Assembly: GCF_004342485.1 (NCBI RefSeq)
Contig: NZ_SMBU01000008.1
Coordinates: forward strand, 1 to 64,000
DNA: 64,000 bases
Source of the DNA: Roseateles saccharophilus
GTDB taxonomy: Bacteria; Pseudomonadota; Gammaproteobacteria; Burkholderiales; Burkholderiaceae_C
Direction: 5' to 3'
Below, piece by piece: positions 58,401-64,000 of this stretch. The position numbers and the translations under genes are program-made. The notes under the pieces are model-generated. The model was given only the letters and a program-made list of their open reading frames with translations. It ran no database searches and was not told the DNA's origin. The stretch's first letter is position 1. Each line of letters starts with the position of its first letter.

Positions 58401-59015
58401 ATGCGTGGCCACCACCGGCAGGCCCAGCTCGGCCGCCAGCGGCACGCTGGCCTGCACCAGCGCCTCCTGGCCGGGCAGGCCGGCGCGCTGCAGCTCGATG
58501 TAGAAGCGCCCGGGGAAGACGGCGGACAGTCGCTGTGCCCACTCCGTGGCGCGCGCCTTGTCGCCCTGCATCAGCGCCTGGCCCAGGCCGCCATGCTGGG
58601 CGCCGGACAGGCAGATCAGGCCGCCGCCCAGTTCCTGCAGCCATTCCCACTTCAGGCAGGCCTGGTTGCGCTGTACGTTGTCGATCCAGGCGCGCGACAG
58701 CAGCTCGGACAGGTTCAGATAGCCCTGTCGGTTCTGCACCAGCAGCAGCAGCCGCGTGGGGGGCTTGTCGGTGGCATCGGCCTCCAACCAGCAGTCCGCG
58801 CCGAGGATAGGCTGCACGCCCTTCTTGCGGGCGGCGGAATAGAACTTGATGCCGCCGAACAGATTGGCCAGGTCCGTGATCGCCGCCGCCACCTGCCCGT
58901 CCGAGGCGGCCGCGGCGGCCGCGTCGTCGGTGCGCAACGTGCCATCCACGACCGAGAACTCGGTGTGCATGCGCAGGTGGACGAAGGGCAGATCGGTATC
59001 GGGGGAGACAGGCAT
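55467..59015 (-). CDS. dnaE: DNA polymerase III subunit alpha
   Basis: DnaE is the replicative polymerase catalytic subunit. The 1182-residue protein has an N-terminal PHP domain (FVHLRMHTEFSVVDGTL), the Pol III palm with GPGRGSGAGSLVAYAL and PDFDIDFC (catalytic Asp pair at about residues 408-415), the fingers region, a helix-hairpin-helix and an OB-fold region, and a C-terminal tail. The length and order match DnaE1 rather than DnaE2. It is divergent from the cyclophilin gene across only 36 bases. Confidence 0.97.
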   Translation of the reverse strand: MPVSPDTDLPFVHLRMHTEFSVVDGTLRTDDAAAAAASDGQVAAAITDLANLFGGIKFYSAARKKGVQPILGADCWLEADATDKPPTRLLLLVQNRQGYLNLSELLSRAWIDNVQRNQACLKWEWLQELGGGLICLSGAQHGGLGQALMQGDKARATEWAQRLSAVFPGRFYIELQRAGLPGQEALVQASVPLAAELGLPVVATHPIQFLGEDDFEAHEARVCVAEGETLANPKRIKRFLPSQYFKTQAQMRELFKDVPSAILNTTEIARRCSLTLVLGKPQLPNFPTPLLEDGTPMPMEQYFRELSHDGLKDRLVHLFPDEAEREKQRPRYVERLEFELNTIIKMGFPGYFLIVSDFIRWAKLNGCPVGPGRGSGAGSLVAYALLITDLDPLRYNLLFERFLNPERVSMPDFDIDFCQGNRDRVIDYVKDKYGRPAVSQIATFGTMAAKGALRDIGRVLGMGFGHVDSIAKLVPAPPGKTVTLAKLPPNFDPDKAKMVYARHESPEIEEREKSDEEVAGLLEMAARVEGTVRSIGMHAGGVLIAPGKITDFCPQYQQPGSTSAVSQFDKDDVEAIGLVKFDFLGLATLTILELAKDFIVARHADRADFDWAKVPLDDRKTFDLFGKGLSESIFQFESPGMQRLLKDAKPSRFEDLIALVSLYRPGPMDLIPSFVARKHGKEVIEYPHPLLGQVLAETYGVFVYQEQVMQSAQVLGGYSLGGADMLRRAMGKKKAEEMAMHREIFRKGAAEKNIDQAKADEVFDLMEKFAGYGFNKSHAAAYALLSYHTAWLKQHYTAEFYAANMTIEMDDTDKLKVLLGDAKIFGIDFQPPCVNKGQYRFEPLSNRLVNYGLGAIKGTGRGAIEAIIAAREAGGPFLSFYDFCLRVDRKAVNKRVVEALVKAGAFDSINAERSKLLASVARGYTHAETTEANADQGGLFDFGDSHASSTAEPDLVEAPQWSIKERLSLEKTAIGFYLSGHLFDQSGAEVRRIVKRQIADLVDSRDPVLVAGIVSGMRVINGQRGRVGIFKLDDKSDAIEAVANEELLNSAKELLAEDELVIAQGKVQNDRFSGGLRMNVQAVWSLAAARARFGRHLLLGNAGAAGLIKDLVERFPPRQVETEDGQTRQQGLAVRVAMRAEPEGGRVGARWLVELGEASRFWPADEALAKLGTAAEVIYEAG

Positions 59016-59051
59016 CGCGGCATTGTAGAAACGCCTTTAAGCTCGCCCGCC

Positions 59052-59975
59052 ATGCACAAGACCGCCCTCTTCCTTGCCGCCGCCCTGCTCGCCTGCGCGG
59101 CCCACGCCGCAGCCCCCAAGCCCGCCAAACCAGCCAGGTCCGCGGCCGACGTGTTGAAGGACAGCCCGACCAGCGACTGGCGCGCGCTGGATCCCGACAA
59201 CACGCTGCTGATGGACCTGGCCGCGGGCCAGGTCATCATCGAACTGGCACCACGCTTCGCGCCGGCCCACGCGGCCAATATCCGCGCGCTGGCCCATGGC
59301 GGCTACTGGGACGGCCTGGCCATCGTGCGCGTGCAGGACAACTTCGTCACCCAATGGGGCGACCCCGACGGCGACGATGCCGCCAAGGCCAGGCCGCTGC
59401 CGGCCGGGGCCAGCCCGAAGCTGCCGGCCGAGTTCTCCGTGCCCATCGAGCGCATCGGCAAAAGCGCCGGCTTCACCAAGCTACCCGACGTGGACGGCTG
59501 GGCGCCGCGCGCGGGCTTTGCCCAGGGCTTTCCGGTCGCGGCCGATCCCAGGACCGGCCAGGCCTGGCTGGCGCATTGCTACGGTATGGTCGGCGCCGGC
59601 CGCAGCGACGCGGTGGACTCGAGCAACGGCACGGAGCTCTATGTCGTCATCGGCCACGCACCGCGTGGGCTGGACCTGAACATCACCGTCGTCGGCCGCG
59701 TGCTCAAGGGCATGGAACTGCTGTCTGCCCTGCCCCGCGGCACTGGCGCAATGGGCTTCTACGACAAGCCCGAGCAACGCGTCGGCATCCAGCATGTGCG
59801 CCTGCTGGCCGATGTGCCCGTTGCCGAGCGCCCGGCCCTGCAGGTGCTGAAGACCGACTCCACGACCTGGCAGCAGTTGCTCGACGCGCGGCGTTTTCGC
59901 GGTGGCTGGTATGTGCACAGCCCTGCCCACGTGGACATCTGCAGCGCCGGCGTGCCGACGCGGCCGGCGCCCTGA
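59052..59975 (+). CDS. Periplasmic cyclophilin-type peptidyl-prolyl isomerase
   Basis: The 307-residue product starts with a signal peptide ([20 protein letters not shown], cleavage near residue 20). The cyclophilin fold (about 45-250) contains [44 protein letters not shown] and the late beta strand [17 protein letters not shown]. An extra C-terminal extension of about 50 residues follows. It would speed proline isomerisation in exported proteins. It is unusually long compared with PpiA (about 190 residues). It is convergent with feoB, the stop codons lying six bases apart without a recognisable terminator. Confidence 0.88.
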   Translation: MHKTALFLAAALLACAAHAAAPKPAKPARSAADVLKDSPTSDWRALDPDNTLLMDLAAGQVIIELAPRFAPAHAANIRALAHGGYWDGLAIVRVQDNFVTQWGDPDGDDAAKARPLPAGASPKLPAEFSVPIERIGKSAGFTKLPDVDGWAPRAGFAQGFPVAADPRTGQAWLAHCYGMVGAGRSDAVDSSNGTELYVVIGHAPRGLDLNITVVGRVLKGMELLSALPRGTGAMGFYDKPEQRVGIQHVRLLADVPVAERPALQVLKTDSTTWQQLLDARRFRGGWYVHSPAHVDICSAGVPTRPAP

Positions 59976-59981
59976 GCGGCG

Positions 59982-61850
59982 TCAGGCGCCGAGCGCGGTG
60001 GCGACGCGGAAGGTGATGAATGAAGCCAGGTAGGCCAGGCCGAACAGATAGGCCGTCATGATCACCGGTATCTTGTAGCCGCCGGTCTCGCGCTTCACGG
60101 CGGCCAGCGTCGCGATGCATTGCGGTGCGAACACATACCAGGCCAGCAGGGACAGCGCCGTCGCCAGGCTCCAGCTCTGCGCGATCAGCGGCCCTAGCGC
60201 CTGGGCCGCGTCCTCGCCGGTGCTGGACAGCGCGTAGACCGTGCCCAGCGCACCGATGGCGACCTCGCGCGCGGCCAGCCCCGGCACCAGGGCCAGGCTG
60301 ATCTGCCAGTTGAAGCCGATGGGCGCGAAAACCTTGGCCAGGCCGGCACCGAGGTAGCCGGCGACGCTGTACTGGATGGCTGCACCCGTCGCGCCCTCAG
60401 GCGGGCCGGGGAAGCTGGCCAGCAGCCACAGCGCGATGGTCAGCACGAGGATGATGCCGCCGACGCGCTTGACGAAGATCATCGCGCGCTGCCACAGACC
60501 GATGGCGATGGAGCGCGGATGCGGCCAGTGGTAGCTCGGCAGCTCCATCATCAGCGGGCGCACCAGGCGACCCGCGCTGGTGAAGCGCTTCAGCACCCAG
60601 GCGACCAGCAGCGCGCCGAGGATGCCGGCCAGGTAGAGGCCGAACAGCACCAGGCCCTGCAGCTCGAAGCCCAGCACCTGGCGGTGCGGGATGAAGGCAC
60701 CGATCAACAGCGCATAGACGGGCAGGCGCGCCGAACAGGTCATCAGCGGCGCGATCAGGATGGTGACGAGGCGGTCGCGCGGATTGGAGATGGAGCGCGT
60801 GGCCATGATGCCGGGGATGGCGCAGGCAAAGCTCGACAGCAGCGGGATGAAGCTGCGCCCCGACAGACCGACGCTGCCCATCAGGCGGTCCAGCAACAGC
60901 GCAGCGCGCGGCAGATAGCCCGACTCCTCCAGCACCAAGATGAAGAAGAACAGGATCAGGATCTGCGGCAGGAAGGCCAGCACGCTGCCCGCGCCAGCGA
61001 TGACGCCGTCGACGATGAGGCTGTGGAACCAGCCCTCGGGCAGCCCCTGGCCGGCCTGCTGGCCCAGCCAGGCCATGCCGGTCTCGATGCCGCCCTTCAG
61101 CGGCTCGGCCCAGGAGAACACCGCCTGGAAGAGCAGGAAGAGCAGCACGGCCAGGATGACCGAGCCGGCCACCGGATGCAGCAGCACGCGGTCGACGCGG
61201 TCGCTGGGCAGCTGGGGCAGCTCGTGGTCGAGGTTCAGCGAGGCCAGCAGCGTCTTGACGGTGACGTGGTCGTCCGCATGCTCGACCGCCACCGGCGCCG
61301 CAGCACCGGCCCAGACCTCGGGCTGGTCCAGCAGCGCGCGCAGCTCGTCCAGGCCTTCCTTGTGGATGGCAACGGTGCGCACGACCGGCAGGCCGAGCTG
61401 GGCGCTCAGGGCCGCGGGGTCGATATGGATGCCGCGCCGCGCCGCCAGGTCGGCCATGTTCAGCGCGACGACGATGGGCAAGCCCATGCGCCGCACGGCC
61501 AGCACCAGGCGCAGGTTGCGGCGCAGATTGGTCGCATCGAGCACGCAGATGACGAGGTCGGGCCGCTTCTCGCCCTTGGCGCGGCCGGCCAGCACATCGC
61601 AGGTCACGCGCTCATCGGGCGAGCGCGGATGCAGGCTGTAGGTGCCGGGCAGATCCAGCAGGCGCAGCGCCTTGCCGGCGGCCGAGACGAGGCGGCCCTC
61701 CTTGCGCTCGACGGTGACGCCAGCGTAGTTGGCCACCTTCTGGTGGCTGCCGGTCAGGCCGTTGAAGAGCGCGGTCTTGCCGCAGTTGGGGTTGCCGACG
61801 AGGGCAACGAGCTTGCCGCCGCGGTGGACGTGGATGATGGCCTCAGCCAT
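59982..61850 (-). CDS. feoB: Ferrous iron transport protein B
   Basis: FeoB imports Fe2+ across the inner membrane. The 622-residue protein has an N-terminal G domain with GNPNCGKTALFNGLTG (G1), YAGVTVERKEG (G2), DLPGTYSL (G3) and ALNMADLA (G4 variant). A helical GDI domain follows, then about ten transmembrane helices with the paired Gate motifs (LLSSFACAIPGIMATRS, APLMTCSARLPVY). It is shorter than the 773-residue E. coli protein but contains both halves of the membrane core. It overlaps feoA by eight bases and is probably Fur-repressed through the box at 62133. No FeoC is present. Confidence 0.95.
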   Translation of the reverse strand: MAEAIIHVHRGGKLVALVGNPNCGKTALFNGLTGSHQKVANYAGVTVERKEGRLVSAAGKALRLLDLPGTYSLHPRSPDERVTCDVLAGRAKGEKRPDLVICVLDATNLRRNLRLVLAVRRMGLPIVVALNMADLAARRGIHIDPAALSAQLGLPVVRTVAIHKEGLDELRALLDQPEVWAGAAAPVAVEHADDHVTVKTLLASLNLDHELPQLPSDRVDRVLLHPVAGSVILAVLLFLLFQAVFSWAEPLKGGIETGMAWLGQQAGQGLPEGWFHSLIVDGVIAGAGSVLAFLPQILILFFFILVLEESGYLPRAALLLDRLMGSVGLSGRSFIPLLSSFACAIPGIMATRSISNPRDRLVTILIAPLMTCSARLPVYALLIGAFIPHRQVLGFELQGLVLFGLYLAGILGALLVAWVLKRFTSAGRLVRPLMMELPSYHWPHPRSIAIGLWQRAMIFVKRVGGIILVLTIALWLLASFPGPPEGATGAAIQYSVAGYLGAGLAKVFAPIGFNWQISLALVPGLAAREVAIGALGTVYALSSTGEDAAQALGPLIAQSWSLATALSLLAWYVFAPQCIATLAAVKRETGGYKIPVIMTAYLFGLAYLASFITFRVATALGA

Positions 61851-62103
61851 GACGCGGCGTCACGGCGATGCATTCGGCCTCGGCGTGGCGCAGCGCGAAC
61901 GTCGACTGGCCGACGCGCACGACCAGGTTGCCGGTCCGCTGCGCGCCGCGGCGCAGGATGCGCACCGCCTCGCCGGGCAGGAAGCCCAGGTCGGACAGCC
62001 AGGCGGCCCACTCCGGCGAATGCCCGGGCGCGCTGACCTGTTGAACGGTCAGCGCCTGGCCCGTGGGGGCGACGGCGAGGCTGGAGGGCAGCGGCTCGAG
62101 CAT
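61843..62103 (-). CDS. feoA: Ferrous iron transport protein A
   Basis: FeoA is a small SH3-like cytoplasmic partner of FeoB. With start MLEPLPSSLAVAP the product has 86 residues and shows WLSDLGFLPGEAVRILRR and VVRVGQSTFALRHAEAECI, the conserved FeoA core. A start 57 bases upstream would lie next to the Fur box, so the internal ATG is preferred. It leads the feoAB operon. Confidence 0.93.
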   Translation of the reverse strand: MLEPLPSSLAVAPTGQALTVQQVSAPGHSPEWAAWLSDLGFLPGEAVRILRRGAQRTGNLVVRVGQSTFALRHAEAECIAVTPRHG

Positions 62104-62132
62104 GTCGGTGACTCGCGGCGGCGAGCAATTCG

Positions 62133-62151
62133 AATGAGAATGATTCGCATT
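62133..62151. promoter_or_regulatory. Fur box upstream of feoAB
   Basis: AATGAGAATGATTCGCATT is a strong match to the 19-bp Fur palindrome (GATAATGATAATCATTATC type), 29 bases before the feoA start. It predicts repression of feoAB when iron is plentiful. Confidence 0.88.
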
Positions 62152-62256
62152 GTATGCCAATCAGCCTTGCCTGTGGCTGTCATCCGGATGCCTGCGCCTC
62201 GTGCGCCACAGCAAGCTTGCAGACAGCTTCGCCACAACGCCACCTCGGGTAACATA

Positions 62257-62275
62257 AATGCGAATTACTCGCATT
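62257..62275. promoter_or_regulatory. Second Fur-box-like palindrome, overlapping the cytochrome gene start
   Basis: AATGCGAATTACTCGCATT is a 9-1-9 inverted repeat with one mismatch and has the same AATGCGAAT half-site as the feo box. It covers the ATG at 62258. Fur bound here would block transcription or initiation of the diheme cytochrome gene, or the true start may be the TTG at 62282. Confidence 0.7.
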
Positions 62276-63508
62276 CTCAAATTGAACCCAAAATCAACGC
62301 GGAACCAAGGCCTCCGGGCCGCGCACGGCTGGCGCCAGGCCTTGCCGTTGCTGGCAGCCTACGGCAGTGCAGCGCTGCTGGCGGCCTGCGGCGGCGGTGG
62401 CACGCCCGCGCCGGCCGCGCCCGCCCTCTCCCCGGCCGCAGCCCTGGGTGAAAAGATCTTCAAGGACGCCTCGCTGTCGGCCTCCGGCAGGATGAGCTGC
62501 GCCACTTGCCACGCCCCTGCAGCGGCCCATGCGCAGACCAACGACCTCGCCGTCCAGCTCGGCGGCCCGGGCCTGGACGTGGCGGGTTTTCGCGCCGTGC
62601 CCTCGCTGCGCTACCTGGGCTCGACGCCGGCCTTCTTCTTCGCCAAGGACGGCACGGCCACCGGCGGCTTCAACCGCGACGGCAGCGCCGACAGCCTGCT
62701 CGCCCAGGCCGCGCGGCCCTTCCTGGCCGCGCACGAGATGGCCAATGGCGATGCGAAGACCGTCGTCGACAAGCTCGCGCGCGCCAGCTATGCCGCGGAC
62801 TTCCGCAAGGCCTTCGGCGACAACGTGCTGGTCGACCCCGACGCCGCCTTCCTCGCGATGCGCCACGCGCTGCAGCGTTATCAGCTCGAAAACACGGCCG
62901 AGTTCGCGCCCTTCACGAGCAAGTACGACGCCTTCCTGGCCGGCCAGCTCAAGCTGAGCGACCCCGAGCTGCGCGGACTGGCGCTGTTCAACAACTCGGC
63001 CAAGGGCAATTGCGCGGCCTGCCACCCGAGCGCGCGCGGCAGCGATGGCTCGGCGCCGCTGTTCACCGACTTCAGCTTCGACAACCTCGGCGTGCCGCGC
63101 AACACCGACATCCCGGCCACGGCCGACGCGGGCTATTTCGACCTCGGCCTGTGCCAGGCCAGCCGCCCCGAGCTCGCCGCGCGCAGCGACCTCTGCGGCG
63201 CCTTCAAGGTGCCCACGCTGCGCAACGTGGCGACACGCCGGGCCTTTTTCCACAACGGCCGCTTCAAGACGCTGCGCGAGGCGCTGCGCTTCTACGTCAC
63301 GCGCGACACCAACCCCGAGCTCTGGTACCCCGTCGTCAACGGCCTGGCCGACAAGTTCAACGACCTGCCCCCGGCCTACCGCGCCAACGTGAACACGAGC
63401 GAGGTTCCCTACAACCGCAAGCCCGGCGACGCACCCGCCCTCAGCGACGCCGAGATCGAAGACCTGCTCGCCTTCCTCGCCACGCTCAGCGACGGCTACG
63501 CGCCCTGA
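62258..63508 (+). CDS. Diheme c-type cytochrome lipoprotein, CcP/MauG family
   Basis: The 416-residue protein has an N-terminal lipoprotein signal (LLAAYGSAALLAAC, lipid-modified Cys44). A mature diheme domain follows, with haem sites CATCH (81-85) and CAACH (252-256). The sequences KVPTLRNVATRRAFFHNGRF and FLATLSDGY match the cytochrome c peroxidase/MauG superfamily. It is longer than classical CcpA peroxidases (about 340 residues). An in-frame TTG at 62282 is an alternative start that still keeps the lipobox. It is divergent from feoA across a 154-base gap holding two Fur boxes and is followed 32 bases later by a porin-like gene. Iron-related redox work is inferred, not shown. Confidence 0.85.
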   Translation: MRITRILKLNPKSTRNQGLRAAHGWRQALPLLAAYGSAALLAACGGGGTPAPAAPALSPAAALGEKIFKDASLSASGRMSCATCHAPAAAHAQTNDLAVQLGGPGLDVAGFRAVPSLRYLGSTPAFFFAKDGTATGGFNRDGSADSLLAQAARPFLAAHEMANGDAKTVVDKLARASYAADFRKAFGDNVLVDPDAAFLAMRHALQRYQLENTAEFAPFTSKYDAFLAGQLKLSDPELRGLALFNNSAKGNCAACHPSARGSDGSAPLFTDFSFDNLGVPRNTDIPATADAGYFDLGLCQASRPELAARSDLCGAFKVPTLRNVATRRAFFHNGRFKTLREALRFYVTRDTNPELWYPVVNGLADKFNDLPPAYRANVNTSEVPYNRKPGDAPALSDAEIEDLLAFLATLSDGYAP

Positions 63509-63540
63509 GCCAACACAACCCGAAACATCCAGGAGTCCCC

Positions 63541-64000
63541 ATGTCCCGCCCCCTCCCCGCCGCGCCGCTGTCGCGCCTCGCTCTGGCTGCCGCACTGGCA
63601 CTCGGCGCGCCGGCCGCCTTCGCCCAGAGCCAGTCGCCCACGCAGGAGCAGTTGCTGCAGCGCGTGGAACTGCTGGCGCGCGAACTCGAACGCGTGAAGG
63701 CCGAGCTGCAGCAGCTCAGGCAGGCCCAGCAGGCCGCCCAGCCGGTGGCGCCCGCCGCCGCGCCGCAGGCCGCGGCTGTTCCCGTCGCACAGCCCCCCGC
63801 CGCCCCGGCCGAGCCCGCCACCGTCATCAGCTCCTACGGCGAGATCAACTACAACCGCCCCAAGGATCACAGCCAGGCCCAGGCCGACATCCGCCGCTTC
63901 GTCATCGGCCTGCAGCACCGCTTCGACGAGCAGACCAAAATGGTCTCGGAGCTGGAGGTCGAGCACAGCATCGCGTCGGCATCCGACAAGGGCGAGGTCG
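63541..64000 (+). CDS. Porin-like outer-membrane protein, 5' part only
   Basis: The visible 153 codons begin MSRPLPAAPLSRLALAAALALGAPAAFA (signal peptide, cleavage near residue 28) after a good AGGAG site. A short coiled coil (QEQLLQRVELLARELERVKAELQQL) and an Ala/Pro/Gln linker follow. Then the likely first beta strands appear: ISSYGEINYNRPKDHSQ and RRFVIGLQHRFDEQTKMVSELEVEHS. This start is typical of phosphate-selective or general porins with an N-terminal trimerisation coil. The gene is cut by the window end. It is 32 bases after the diheme lipoprotein gene and likely shares its Fur control. Confidence 0.75.
   Translation, partial: MSRPLPAAPLSRLALAAALALGAPAAFAQSQSPTQEQLLQRVELLARELERVKAELQQLRQAQQAAQPVAPAAAPQAAAVPVAQPPAAPAEPATVISSYGEINYNRPKDHSQAQADIRRFVIGLQHRFDEQTKMVSELEVEHSIASASDKGEV

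Noticed and set aside
55728-59051. Long upstream extension of the cyclophilin frame across dnaE
   Set aside because: The signal peptide and cyclophilin domain begin at 59052; the upstream part is antisense to dnaE.

Overview
This window is high-GC chromosomal DNA from a betaproteobacterium of the order Burkholderiales. Gene order and content fit the Comamonadaceae/Sphaerotilaceae (Roseateles/Rubrivivax-like) side best; that assignment is an inference. The supporting landmarks are the gyrA-serC-pheA-tyrA-aroA/cmk-rpsA-ihfB-lapA-lapB run, an AroA-Cmk fusion protein, a ComEA-like remnant, an ompA-ubiG-gph block and a one-piece tmRNA whose tag ends in ALAA. No rRNA, tRNA, insertion sequence, prophage or CRISPR array was found. 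Most of the window is core chromosome with tightly packed, often ATGA-overlapping genes.

Layout. 1-1.7 kb: a truncated MHYT-domain histidine kinase and a universal stress protein. 1.8-8.0 kb: a pirin-EmrA-EmrB-outer-membrane-factor operon, divergent from a LysR regulator. 8-19.3 kb: ligA, a hemerythrin-like protein, a secreted GH13 alpha-amylase with a CBM20 domain, a decayed GAF/HD-GYP-like gene, a CNNM/HlyC-type membrane protein, zipA and smc. 19.4-25.9 kb: queF-dapC-dapD-pilU-prmB-ABC-F, an almost gapless operon-like string. 25.9-29 kb: DUF1304, ohrR-ohr, asparaginase and lexA. 29-31.6 kb: tmRNA, gph, ubiG and ompA. 31.8-42.4 kb: gyrA, a DUF2059 protein, serine and aromatic amino-acid genes, rpsA and ihfB. 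42.4-53.8 kb: a lipopolysaccharide inner-core island (lapA, lapB, glycosyltransferases, a predicted Kdo hydroxylase, ADP-heptose synthesis genes, two tandem GT9 transferases and an MsbA-like exporter). 53.8-59 kb: a comEA-like gene broken by a stop codon, a patatin-like phospholipase and dnaE. 59-64 kb: a periplasmic cyclophilin, feoAB and, divergent from feoAB across two Fur-box-like sequences, a diheme c-type cytochrome lipoprotein followed by a porin-like gene that runs off the window.

How the genes work together. The LPS island carries every step after sedoheptulose-7-phosphate except the final epimerase (gmhA, hldA, gmhB, hldC), together with Kdo modification, transferases and lipid A-core export; LapA/LapB would control LpxC turnover. 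DapC and DapD supply lysine/peptidoglycan precursors, although dapE is not next to them. LexA and OhrR each have clear operator-like sequences upstream. The most interesting module is the iron-responsive right end, where FeoAB faces a diheme lipoprotein and a porin. A small family of GC-rich intergenic repeats abuts stop codons at four places. Several genes are decaying: the histidine kinase, the GAF/HD-GYP-like gene and the comEA-like gene.
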